A stretch of 64,000 nt of DNA from Kovacikia minuta CCNUW1 (GTDB lineage: Bacteria > Cyanobacteriota > Cyanobacteriia > Leptolyngbyales > Leptolyngbyaceae), in assembly GCF_020091585.1 (NCBI RefSeq), contig NZ_CP083582.1, forward strand, positions 3,224,001 to 3,288,000, written 5' to 3'. Made by a program: the position numbers and the translations under genes. Under the pieces are notes generated by a model. It did no database searches. It worked only from the letters and a program-made list of their open reading frames with translations, and was not told where the DNA came from. This document shows positions 8,336 through 16,438 of the stretch, piece after piece; within the stretch, counting starts at the first letter, position 1; each line of letters begins with the position of its first letter.

Positions 8336-10651
8336 ATGACCCTCTTGCGTACCTGCATTGAACAGGGGGATTGCTTGACCTATCAGCCAAAGCCGATTAG
8401 TACCGCCAATGTAACACTTACAGCAGAATACCTAAAACTGACAGAGGTGCTTGCCCGCAACATCCACGAGATTTGGGCAAAGCATCAGTTCGATTTGGGC
8501 TGGTCTCAGGGTTCGCAATATAGCGAGATCGATCGTCAGCATCCCTATTTAATTCCCTACGATGAGTTGCCTGCTGCCGAAAAACAAAGCAGACGGCTGG
8601 CAATTTTGGAAACGTTAAAAACGCTTTTGGCTTTAGGATATCGAGTTGAAGCAAGCGATGCAGCCAATCTCAGCTTGTCATTGGAAGATCAGGATCTGGC
8701 TGGAATTTTGCAAGGCTTGAAAACGTCTTCTGAACTGAACCTCGCCTCCCTGCTCGCTTTACGACGGGAGACGATTCGACTCCAACCTCGAACACCTGAC
8801 ATTTATCGCGCCCTGGGGGATGCCATTCTCCAGTTGGGCGAGCCATTGATGGCCTATGACGTGTTGGCGGAGGGGCTGAAATACTGGCCCACAGATTTAC
8901 AATTGCAGCAACTCTTGGCTCTGTCCCTAGCCCGCAGTGGGGCGACGGTCGCCGCCAATTCCCTGTTGTTGAAACTGGTGCAATCGGGGCAACAGGATGA
9001 GGAAACGCTGGGACTGTTGGCACGCACCCATAAGGATTTGTGGCTCCAGGCGGTCGATCCGGAGGTCCGCGATCGCCAGCTTCAGTTGGCAACAGAGCGC
9101 TATCAGCAGGCCTATCAATTAAATCGAAGCGCCTGGACGGGAATTAATGCTGCCACGCTGGCAATGATCAATGGGCAGGTAGAGCAGGCAAAATCGTTGG
9201 CTCATAAGGTGCGGGAAGATTGTCTGCAAAAATTGTCAAACAGCTTTAACAGAAGCAGTGATGACTACTGGCAGTTGGCGACGCTGGGCGAAGCAGCGTT
9301 AATTCTGGGGGAAGGGGGGGAGGCAGAAACGTTCTATGGTCAGGCAGTAGAAGTGGGGCAGGGGCGATTTGGCGATTTGAGTTCCAGTCGTCGCAATGCA
9401 ATGCTGCTGGCAAAGCACCTGGAGATCGATAGCCAGCAAATTAAGCAATGGTTTCAGGTTCCCCGAGTGGTTGTTTTCTGTGGTCATCGGATAGACCATC
9501 CTGACCGTCCTCAACCCCGCTTTCCAGCCCATCTGGAACCTAAAGTTTACCGGGCAATTTGCGATCGCCTGCATCAGCTGAATGCGCGTTTGGGGTATTC
9601 CCTGGCAACCTGTGGCTCCGATATTTTGTTTCTAGAAGCAATTCGGGAAATGAAAGGCGAATTGCACATCGTTCTGCCCTACGATCGGGAGCAATTCATC
9701 CGGGATTCGGTTGACATTATTCCTGGAGCAAATTGGAAAGAACGGTTTGAGCAACTGATGCAACAGGCAACGGAGGTCATTATTGCCTCAAATCGGAAGC
9801 TCCAGGAAGGAAACGTGGTCTATGAATACTCCAATCGGCTGTTGCATGGGCTGGCAAAGATGCGGGCGGAGCAGCTTGGGACCGACCTGGTACCGCTAAC
9901 GGTTTGGGATGGCAAGCCAGGGGATGGACAGGGAACCGCCAATAACATTGCCTTTTGGCAACAGTGGGCAGAGCAGGTGGAAGTGATTGATCTGGAGGCA
10001 TTGCTCCATTCCAGCCCTTTAAGGATCGCTACCGCAGGTTCTATTTCAACCCAACAATTCGCTGCGCCCGCTTTAGCAACACCCCTGATTTCAACCCCTA
10101 CCCTGACGATTGAACGGCAAATTCGGGCGCTGTTATTTGCGGATGTGGTTCACTACAGCCAGTTAGAAGAAAGCCAGTACTTGCCTTTTGTGGAACACTT
10201 TTTGGGGGCGATCGCGGATTTGTCTAGCCAGCCAAACCACCCACCCTTGCTGAAGAATACCTGGGGGGATGCCCTTTACTTTGTATTTTTAACGGTGAAA
10301 CAGGCGGGTCAATTTGCGCTGAACCTGTGCGATTTGATTCAAAGCATTGATTGGAGCAGTCGGGGATTGCCTGAGCAGTTAAACCTACGAATCGCACTAC
10401 ATGCAGGACCGGTAGACCGAAATGTTGATCCAATTACTGGCCAGGTCAACTACATTGGCACCCACGTCACCCATACGGCACGCATCGAACCCATCACACC
10501 CCCCGGCAAGGTTTATGCCAGTCAGGCGTTTGCTGCGATCGCCGCCTCCGAAGGCTTAAAAAGTTTTACCTGTGACTACGTCGGACAAATGCCCTGGGCA
10601 AAGCACTATGGCACATTTCCCACCTATCATGTTCGCCGTTGTGTCCCCTGA
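8336..10651 (+). CDS. RyR-TPR-SLOG-like protein with class III adenylate/guanylate cyclase-type domain
   Basis: A 771-aa multidomain protein. Residues about 30-105 match the RyR domain (IHEIWAKHQFDLGW, QHPYLIPYDEL, LKTLLALGYRVE). Residues about 120-375 form helical TPR-like repeats of the kind annotated as TRAFs-binding/DUF4071. Residues about 378-560 look like a Rossmann-type SLOG/LOG nucleotide-sensing domain (VVFCGHRIDHPD, ATCGSDILFLEA, LPYDREQFI). Residues about 595-771 are a class III cyclase homology domain, with metal-binding aspartates in FADVVHYS and WGDALYF. The usual catalytic N-x-x-x-R is T-H-T-A-R, so Asn is replaced while Arg is kept; the substrate lysine before GD also appears shifted or absent. 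Activity is therefore uncertain. No signal peptide or membrane segment is seen. A cyclic-nucleotide or ligand-sensing signalling role is inferred. The gene stands alone, next to a repeat-rich island. Confidence 0.8.
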   Translation: MTLLRTCIEQGDCLTYQPKPISTANVTLTAEYLKLTEVLARNIHEIWAKHQFDLGWSQGSQYSEIDRQHPYLIPYDELPAAEKQSRRLAILETLKTLLALGYRVEASDAANLSLSLEDQDLAGILQGLKTSSELNLASLLALRRETIRLQPRTPDIYRALGDAILQLGEPLMAYDVLAEGLKYWPTDLQLQQLLALSLARSGATVAANSLLLKLVQSGQQDEETLGLLARTHKDLWLQAVDPEVRDRQLQLATERYQQAYQLNRSAWTGINAATLAMINGQVEQAKSLAHKVREDCLQKLSNSFNRSSDDYWQLATLGEAALILGEGGEAETFYGQAVEVGQGRFGDLSSSRRNAMLLAKHLEIDSQQIKQWFQVPRVVVFCGHRIDHPDRPQPRFPAHLEPKVYRAICDRLHQLNARLGYSLATCGSDILFLEAIREMKGELHIVLPYDREQFIRDSVDIIPGANWKERFEQLMQQATEVIIASNRKLQEGNVVYEYSNRLLHGLAKMRAEQLGTDLVPLTVWDGKPGDGQGTANNIAFWQQWAEQVEVIDLEALLHSSPLRIATAGSISTQQFAAPALATPLISTPTLTIERQIRALLFADVVHYSQLEESQYLPFVEHFLGAIADLSSQPNHPPLLKNTWGDALYFVFLTVKQAGQFALNLCDLIQSIDWSSRGLPEQLNLRIALHAGPVDRNVDPITGQVNYIGTHVTHTARIEPITPPGKVYASQAFAAIAASEGLKSFTCDYVGQMPWAKHYGTFPTYHVRRCVP

Positions 10652-10948
10652 GTGGTGCGTTAGTGCCAATCGCGCTGCCGTCGTTTCAACGTGTATTGCG
10701 CTGAAATTTGTACATCCAGTTCGTAATTGTCGGTCATGTTGCGGCGCTGAATTGCGTTCTCGATCGCCTGCTTTGCCCACAGTGCGATCGCCCTCTCTCG
10801 CGTAGGTTGGATTGAATCCGCAAAATCCAACATCTGCAAGCATTTGATAGTGCGATCGCCCTCTCTCTCGTAGGATGCGTTAGTGCCAACGTAACGCATC
10901 AATTCAATGATTTAGGGCGATCGCTGATCTCCTGTAGGATGCGTTAGG
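10652..10948. repeat. Palindromic repeat cluster: partial module copies
   Basis: No gene. The spacer holds a GTAGGTTGGATTGAATCC / AAATCCAAC hairpin (about 10801-10835). Incomplete copies of the GTAGGATGCGTTAG ... CGTAACGCATC element (from about 10854) lead into a complete copy starting at 10949. Confidence 0.7.
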
Positions 10949-11134
10949 GCGATCGCTGATCTCCTGTAGGATGCGTTAGTTTGCGTAACGCATCAATTTA
11001 AGGACTTAACCTACATATTTCAAATTACAATTGAGTTTCTATTACTTCTTGCATCAAACTCTTTTGTATCATTCCAATTGATAAATTGATGCGTTACGCT
11101 TGCAGCTAACGCATCCTAAGCGAGGGGCGATCGC
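10949..11134. repeat. HIP1-bounded palindromic module, copy 1
   Basis: A 186-bp element starting and ending with GCGATCGC. Each end carries GTAGGATGCGTTAG followed by CGTAACGCATCAATT (or its complement), so each end is itself a hairpin and the two ends are inverted relative to each other. The middle shares CAATTGAGTTTCTATTACTT with copy 3 (18214-18398). Confidence 0.75.
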
Positions 11135-11409
11135 GCTTGGGGTTTCGGATAGGCTCTAAGTGCAATTGTCTATTGATATAGTTGAATCGTTGACTCTATA
11201 CGCATAAGTAAATAAGCTCCTATATTATTAAACTCACTCCATTCAATTCTACCTCCTTGCTGATCTTGATGATAAAAGTTAAGAGGTGGATTGTCGCCCA
11301 TGGATTCACAAATAAAACCAAATTTATAACCTCCATGAGGGATTATGAAGATTATTGAGTCATGAGGTAAGCTAGTGTGCATCTAAATTGCATTAATAGC
11401 ATTTCCTTT

Positions 11410-12496
11410 CGCCAATTCAAATCTGAAGTGCACCACCTCTAGAAGCTTCCCCTAGAGGGACTCAAAAGGGTAACCTGGCATTTATCACAACAACAGGAAA
11501 CCCTAATGAGCTATACGCAGCTTAGCGCAGATGAGCGCCTGGAACTCTATCGATTGAGACAAAGGGGTGATTTGTCCCTGCGGGCAATTGCCATTCGAAT
11601 GGGACGTTCCCACAGCACCATTTCTCGTGAACTCAAACGCAACCAAAGCTCAGAGCAGATCTATCTACCGGACTTGGCTCAAGCTCAGCAGCACGTTCGT
11701 CGGCAGCAGTCCAAGCAACCGTTTGTGGGCATCTCTGAGGGTTGTTTGGCGAGGGTGAAAGCGCAACTTCGGCAGTACCATAGCCCGCAACAGATTGCCG
11801 GTTCACTCAAGCTCAAAGGACTGGAGTGGGTGAGCCATGAGACCATCTATCAGATGATTTATCACAACTATGCCGATATGGGTGCCTATCGTGGCTATTT
11901 ACGGCACTCTCACATCCGACGGCAGCATCGGAGCGCCAAGCGACAGAAACGAGGATTGATTCCCAATCGAGTTGGGATTGAACACAGACCTGTGATTGCA
12001 GAACAAAAGAGTGAAATTGGGCATTGGGAAGGCGATACGATCGTCGGGGGTAATCATTTGGGAGCGATTGCGACGCATGTAGACAAAGCCTCAAAGTTTC
12101 TGGTTGCACGAGTGATGAAAGACCGAACAGCAGGGGAGATGAACCGTGTCAGTATTGCAGCGTTTGAGTCGATTCCAAAAGAGCGACGTAAGACGATGAC
12201 GTTTGATAATGGCAAGGAGTTTAGCAAGCATGAGCAACTAACAGCGAGGTTGGGAGTGCAATGTTATTTTGCCAATCCATATCATTCTTGGGAACGTGGG
12301 TTGAATGAGCATACGAATGGATTGATTCGACAGTTTTTCCCAAAAGGAACGAATTTTAGAATCGTCAAGCAAGATGAAGTCGATCAAGTAGTTGAATTGA
12401 TTAATCATCGACCGAGACAATCGTTAGGTTATCGAACTCCTCATGAGGTATTCTGGGGTCAGTCAGGTGATGGTGCACTTCAGATTTGAATTGGCG
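11410..12496 (+). mobile_element. IS30-family insertion sequence nested in IS630 copy 1
   Basis: A 1087-bp element with perfect 26-bp terminal inverted repeats (11410-11435 and 12471-12496, beginning CGCCAATTCAAATCTGAAG). It is flanked by a 3-bp TTT duplication (11407-11409, 12497-12499), as expected for the IS30 family. The interrupted IS630 3' end can be read directly from copy 2, which confirms the boundaries. Confidence 0.9.
11506..12489 (+). CDS. IS30-family transposase
   Basis: Intact 327-aa DDE transposase. The N-terminal helix-turn-helix (SLRAIAIRMGRSHSTISRELKRN) binds the IS ends. The catalytic core has D in EGDTIVGG, D in TFDNGKEF, and E in RGLNEHTNGLIRQFFPKGT, the IS30 signature. 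The stop codon lies within the right inverted repeat. All parts look functional, so the element may be active and is probably the most recent insertion here. Confidence 0.93.
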   Translation: MSYTQLSADERLELYRLRQRGDLSLRAIAIRMGRSHSTISRELKRNQSSEQIYLPDLAQAQQHVRRQQSKQPFVGISEGCLARVKAQLRQYHSPQQIAGSLKLKGLEWVSHETIYQMIYHNYADMGAYRGYLRHSHIRRQHRSAKRQKRGLIPNRVGIEHRPVIAEQKSEIGHWEGDTIVGGNHLGAIATHVDKASKFLVARVMKDRTAGEMNRVSIAAFESIPKERRKTMTFDNGKEFSKHEQLTARLGVQCYFANPYHSWERGLNEHTNGLIRQFFPKGTNFRIVKQDEVDQVVELINHRPRQSLGYRTPHEVFWGQSGDGALQI

Positions 12497-13172
12497 TTTA
12501 TTTTTGATACTTCTCCCCCAATTTACAATCAAATCACCCTCATTCAGTAATTTATTGACAAGAGCTTCCAGCTCTTCAATTGATTTAAATAGGCGATTAG
12601 AGATAAACTCTTTTGCTGAGTGCCAAACCAATTCTGCCAGATTGTAGTCAGGGCTGTATTCAGGTAGGAATTCTAAAATCAGATTAGGCATCTTCTTCTT
12701 AATTATTTCTAGAATATCTTGACGCTTGTGAATACTGGCATTGTCCAGAATAATGATGATTTTCGGTCCATTTTGTTCAAAGTTATCTATATCATTCCCT
12801 GTTTCTGCCCACTCATTTTTGAGTTCCTGATAAAATCCTTCAAGAACACTCATGAAACTCTCTCCAGTACCTTTTGAAATGAAATCAACAATTCTTTTCT
12901 TGTCAGAAAATCGTACTCCTCCCATAACACTAAATCGCCCTTTTCTCCGTCGTCCCGAAACCTTATTTCGGCTACCTTTCTTAGTCCACCTCCGTCTTCT
13001 AATCACTCTTAAACTAAATCCAGTCTCATCCCAAAACCACACCTGAAGGCGCTCTGGAGATTCTTTCGTAATCCGTAAATACTCCTCTAGCTTGGCTTTG
13101 AATAGCTTTCTTTTCTCTGGATCCTGCTTGTCTTTAAGGCTGTATTTTGACCAGATATAAACATATTTTTTT
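12401..13172 (-). pseudogene. IS630 transposase OrfB (catalytic part), copy 1, 3' end replaced
   Basis: Catalytic half of an IS630 DDE transposase: WFWDETGF, IIIILDNASIHK and PEYSPDYNLAELVW supply the DDE/D residues. It should be joined to OrfA by slippage on an A8 run (T at 13166-13173 on the plus strand). The intact copy 2 ends IKNKGNAINAI. Here the IS30 insertion replaces that with a read-through tail ending at 12401, so only the last few native residues are lost. Confidence 0.75.
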
Positions 13173-13584
13173 TACTGAGAATTCTCCTAACCTGACTCCC
13201 ACTTAATTTTATCCCTGTCTCCTCCTCTAAGTAAGTTGCAAGTCTCTGAGCAGTCCAATTGCCAAACTCATAACCGTATTCTTGGGGTTCTTTATCGATT
13301 ACTTCTAGCAGCAAATGGATATACTCTTCTGTCGCTTTGTGGTAGTTGCCTGCCATTCTCGCATCCGTTAGGCTGTCTAAGTTGCTAGGGTCTCCATGAG
13401 TACACCAATAAGCAACTTTTCGTAAGGAACAACCTAAAAAATCTGCTATTTCCTGTTGTGTTCTTCCGGCATTCCTTAATAGGAGAATTAGAATTCTTTC
13501 TCGGATTTCAGGATGCTCATGAAACTTTAATTGTCCTTGCAATTTAAGTTTCTCTTCGGGAGTTAAATAATTCTTGGTTGTCAT
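13087..13584 (-). CDS. IS630 transposase OrfA (DNA-binding part), copy 1
   Basis: A 165-aa helix-turn-helix part of the IS630 transposase (RTQQEIADFLGCSLRKVAYW, then the second domain WTAQRLATYLEEETGIKLSGSQVRRIL). It is identical in protein sequence to the copy at 14640-15137. The frame ends soon after the A8 slip site; a -1 shift continues into KYVYIWSKYSLKD and on to the catalytic domain. Producing transposase by frameshifting is common in this family. Confidence 0.88.
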   Translation of the reverse strand: MTTKNYLTPEEKLKLQGQLKFHEHPEIRERILILLLRNAGRTQQEIADFLGCSLRKVAYWCTHGDPSNLDSLTDARMAGNYHKATEEYIHLLLEVIDKEPQEYGYEFGNWTAQRLATYLEEETGIKLSGSQVRRILSKKNMFISGQNTALKTSRIQRKESYSKPS

Positions 13585-13945
13585 GTTAACTTCAAAAATC
13601 TATCATCAATTATATGTAATTTAGATGCTTAACAGCTTAAAGCCCCTGAAAAATTGAATTCTTCCATAATTTCAGTAGCAGTCTCCCTTCCATCCCAAAC
13701 ATCAGATAGGCGGCAATTATCCGAATCAAAATATTTAGAACCCTGTCCCATCCAGAGGAGAAACTCTTGATGAACTTTGGGTATTGATAACCCTAAATGT
13801 TGCTCCAATGAGCTTACTTGATCAGGCGTACATGGCTTAACGTCATTGTCGCGGTTTAACAATTGATTTAGATCTTGATAACGTTGTTTAGCTTTTTCCA
13901 AATACATCTTATTTCTCCTAATTACAGATTAGAGCCATCTCCAGT

Positions 13946-14148
13946 GCGATCGCCCTCTCTCTCGTAGGATGCGTTAGTGCCAACGTAACGCATCAATTCA
14001 ATGATTTAGTTTGTTCATCTCAAATTCCCAATGAGATTTTTATTGTTTGCCCAATTCAATTTATTTGAATCGCTTTCCTTTGAAGTTGTTCAATTAACCA
14101 ATTGATGCGTTACGCAAAGCTAACGCATCCTACGCGAGGGGCGATCGC
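13946..14148. repeat. HIP1-bounded palindromic module, copy 2
   Basis: A 203-bp element with GCGATCGC at both ends and inverted arms carrying GTAGGATGCGTTAG and CGTAACGCATCAATT. The central ~85 bp differs from copies 1 and 3. It supplies the last codons and stop of the neighbouring DUF4291 gene, which appears truncated by it. Confidence 0.75.
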
Positions 14149-14501
14149 CATTCAGCTTCAGTAGGATAGATAGTGGAAGTGTAATTCGATGGCACTGCAT
14201 TTGCCAAAATTTCATCAAAAGCTGAACGCTTCAACCAAATAGCTAATACAACTTCCTGTCGATCTTTTGTTCCCCAGCCTGATCGATGCATCATCCAAAG
14301 AAAGCTTGGCTTAATCCAACTCATACGGCTAAACTTAAATCCATCACCAAAATAGCCGTTTCTAGCAGCGAAGTGACCGATCTCTGGGCAAAAAGCTTGA
14401 TAGACAACAACACAATCCGAGTCAAATTGAGCTAATATATGCTGTCCGGAGTTTGGATAACTACTGGCTTTGTTTATGTATAATTCTGTCAGCAGTTCCA
14501 T
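14130..14501 (-). pseudogene. DUF4291 family protein, 3'-truncated
   Basis: The 123 residues match the N-terminal two thirds of DUF4291 proteins: ILAQFDSDCVVVYQAFCPEIG and the conserved RMSWIKPSFLWMMHRSGWG-TK. The family is usually about 190-220 aa and continues after the EW motif with a QWDPER-like segment. Here the frame passes from EAEWR into the palindromic module (13946-14148) and stops at once. No remainder is found beyond the module, so the 3' part was deleted. DUF4291 has no settled biochemical function. The truncated protein might still be made. Confidence 0.7.
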
Positions 14502-14639
14502 ATTAAAAAGTAATTACGCTAGATCTCCACCTACTATTTAGTCAATTGTAAGCCCAACAATGGCCTTAGATGTTGCCACAATGCTAAGCTGTTAAGCATC
14601 TAAATTACATATAATTGATGATAGATTTTTGAAGTTAAC

Positions 14640-15137
14640 ATGACAACCAAGAATTATTTAACTCCCGAAGAGAAACTTAAATTGCAAGGACAATTAAAGT
14701 TTCATGAGCATCCTGAAATCCGAGAAAGAATTCTAATTCTCCTATTAAGGAATGCCGGAAGAACACAACAGGAAATAGCAGATTTTTTAGGTTGTTCCTT
14801 ACGAAAAGTTGCTTATTGGTGTACTCATGGAGACCCTAGCAACTTAGACAGCCTAACGGATGCGAGAATGGCAGGCAACTACCACAAAGCGACAGAAGAG
14901 TATATCCATTTGCTGCTAGAAGTAATCGATAAAGAACCCCAAGAATACGGTTATGAGTTTGGCAATTGGACTGCTCAGAGACTTGCAACTTACTTAGAGG
15001 AGGAGACAGGGATAAAATTAAGTGGGAGTCAGGTTAGGAGAATTCTCAGTAAAAAAAATATGTTTATATCTGGTCAAAATACAGCCTTAAAGACAAGCAG
15101 GATCCAGAGAAAAGAAAGCTATTCAAAGCCAAGCTAG
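14640..15137 (+). CDS. IS630 transposase OrfA, copy 2
   Basis: 165-aa DNA-binding part, identical in protein sequence to the copy at 13087-13584. The A8 slip site is at 15051-15058 in the context AGT-AAAAAAAA-TATG. A -1 shift leads into OrfB (about 15051 onward, WFWDETGF at about 15187), which is then cut by the ISKra4-type element. Confidence 0.88.
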   Translation: MTTKNYLTPEEKLKLQGQLKFHEHPEIRERILILLLRNAGRTQQEIADFLGCSLRKVAYWCTHGDPSNLDSLTDARMAGNYHKATEEYIHLLLEVIDKEPQEYGYEFGNWTAQRLATYLEEETGIKLSGSQVRRILSKKNMFISGQNTALKTSRIQRKESYSKPS

Positions 15138-15320
15138 AGGAGTATTTACGGATTACGAAAGAATCTCCAGAGCGCCTTCAGGTGTGGTTTTGGGATGAGA
15201 CTGGATTTAGTTTAAGAGTGATTAGAAGACGGAGGTGGACTAAGAAAGGTAGCCGAAATAAGGTTTCGGGACGACGGAGAAAAGGGCGATTTAGTGGGGT
15301 GCATCCCAGTCTTGTAAGTC

Positions 15321-16124
15321 TTAGAGTGAGAGTTGCCCATTGAGATAAGCGCAACGGTGCAGCAACACTTGCGGCACATTGTCCGCTTTCCACTGTGCCC
15401 CGGTCAGTTTGATACGTGCGCTGATCTGCTTCACCGTCGATTCAATCGTGCCCGACCCAATTGAAATGCCTTCGGCTTGGTAGTAACTATAGTTGACAAT
15501 GCGATGACGATGTTTGGTGAGATAGGCGATGAAGTTGTCAACCTGTTCATGCTGCCAACCCGTGAATTGCTCAATTGCGCCATCTACGTTACCCTGCCAC
15601 AACAAGCTTTCCACAGTGGCTAATCGTTGCAGTGAACCACCGACTTTGTACAGATTTTCGACCAGATGAAACCAATCTAAAATCTCACGTCGTTGGCTGA
15701 CTTCAGCAATCCCTGCAAACAAGTTCCAAATCCCATCATGACCATCACCGAGACAAGTAACCGGAGTGTTCAGCGGTTGTTCGTTGACCCATTGGACTAA
15801 TTGCTCATTGTCTTGCAAAAATGCCTCACAGCAATGTCCATGCAGATTCACAGCTTTGTAATCCTGCCATCTACAAATCTCTCCTTTTGGAGTACGAATC
15901 CGCACCTTGCCGCCATCAATACTCATTTCCTCCACTGCGGTTTCAATTCGTGGCAACTCGAAGCACTGCCGATGCACTAACCGTTGCTGTGTCCCTCTGG
16001 AAACCTTCATTCCCGTTAGAATCGGAATATCTTGAGCAGATCGCTCATAGGACACATTCGCACTCAAAATCAAGCAGCATTTCTCCAAGTAAGGACTTAA
16101 CTGAGTGCGCTCTTTCACGTTCAA
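15321..16124 (-). CDS. ISKra4-family transposase, catalytic part
   Basis: 267 aa with EEMSIDGGKVRIRTPKGE, CLGDGHDGIWNLFAGI, EILDWFHLVENLYKV and GSGTIESTVKQISARIKLTG, the conserved DDE blocks of ISKra4 transposases. The frame opens at TTG (16124) within the TTGA that ends the upstream ORF, so it is probably translated by coupling or frameshift from it. Confidence 0.8.
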   Translation of the reverse strand: MNVKERTQLSPYLEKCCLILSANVSYERSAQDIPILTGMKVSRGTQQRLVHRQCFELPRIETAVEEMSIDGGKVRIRTPKGEICRWQDYKAVNLHGHCCEAFLQDNEQLVQWVNEQPLNTPVTCLGDGHDGIWNLFAGIAEVSQRREILDWFHLVENLYKVGGSLQRLATVESLLWQGNVDGAIEQFTGWQHEQVDNFIAYLTKHRHRIVNYSYYQAEGISIGSGTIESTVKQISARIKLTGAQWKADNVPQVLLHRCAYLNGQLSL

Positions 16125-16438
16125 GACTTTCGCTTGGTTTTCGGTGAGGCTGATGCTGCCAAGGATGCTTTTGAGTTGCCGACTTCGTCCGCTGCTAGGA
16201 CCGCTTGCCCTTGTGATAAAAAATTACCGATTTCTGGACTGACCTGCTCCAGGACATGTCCTCTTACTGCCGCTTCGATGCCTTCAAGGGTGGTTAATTG
16301 CTCTGGGGCAGTTTCATCGTAGAGCAATGCCGCTATCGCACGAGCGTGAGCTTGAATTTGTTGAAGTTTCTCAGCATCCATCGTCGGCATCCTTGGGAAA
16401 TAGTAGGGGGTCCCTTTAGCATAATCGAGTCTTCCCAA
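16121..16438 (-). CDS. ISKra4 element upstream ORF (transposase N-terminal part)
   Basis: 105 aa, mainly helical, overlapping the catalytic ORF by 4 bases (TTGA). ISKra4-type elements commonly split the transposase into two overlapping frames, so this is probably its N-terminal domain. The helices around QIQAHARAIAALLYDETAPEQLTTLEGIEAAV fit that reading. Confidence 0.65.
   Translation of the reverse strand: MGRLDYAKGTPYYFPRMPTMDAEKLQQIQAHARAIAALLYDETAPEQLTTLEGIEAAVRGHVLEQVSPEIGNFLSQGQAVLAADEVGNSKASLAASASPKTKRKS

Larger units (their letters stand above)
11370..13637 (-). mobile_element. IS630-family element, copy 1 (interrupted by IS30)
   Basis: Bounded by TA duplications at 11368-11369 and 13638-13639. 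The imperfect terminal repeats start AGCT and share GCATCTAAATT and CAT. Subtracting the nested IS30 and its TTT duplication leaves 1178 bp, identical in length to copy 2 at 14587-16961. The transposase is on the minus strand. It inserted inside a SUKH gene. Confidence 0.85.
11170..13907 (-). pseudogene. SUKH (SMI1/KNR4) family protein gene split by IS630
   Basis: The N-terminal 90 codons lie at 13638-13907 and the last 66 (with stop) at 11170-11367, on the same strand. An IS630 copy lies between them. Removing the element and one TA joins FNFSGAL to PHDSIIFIIPHGGY in frame, giving a 155-aa protein. Family hallmarks on both halves are a helical N-terminus with IPKVHQEFLLWMGQG, then a beta-rich half with PHGGYKFGFI and NPPLNFYHQ. 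SUKH proteins are often immunity proteins against polymorphic or contact-dependent toxins; no matching toxin is in the window. GGAGAAATAAG precedes the ATG at 13907. The gene is inactive as sequenced. Confidence 0.82.

Noticed and set aside
8336-10651. Pycsar-type anti-phage cyclase
   Set aside because: No adjacent effector (Pycsar TM or TIR) gene is present and the cyclase motif is altered, so the label is not supported.
10854-11134. Possible CRISPR array (repeated GTAGGATGCGTTAG units)
   Set aside because: Units are inverted as well as direct, spacing is irregular, there are no uniform spacers and no cas genes nearby.
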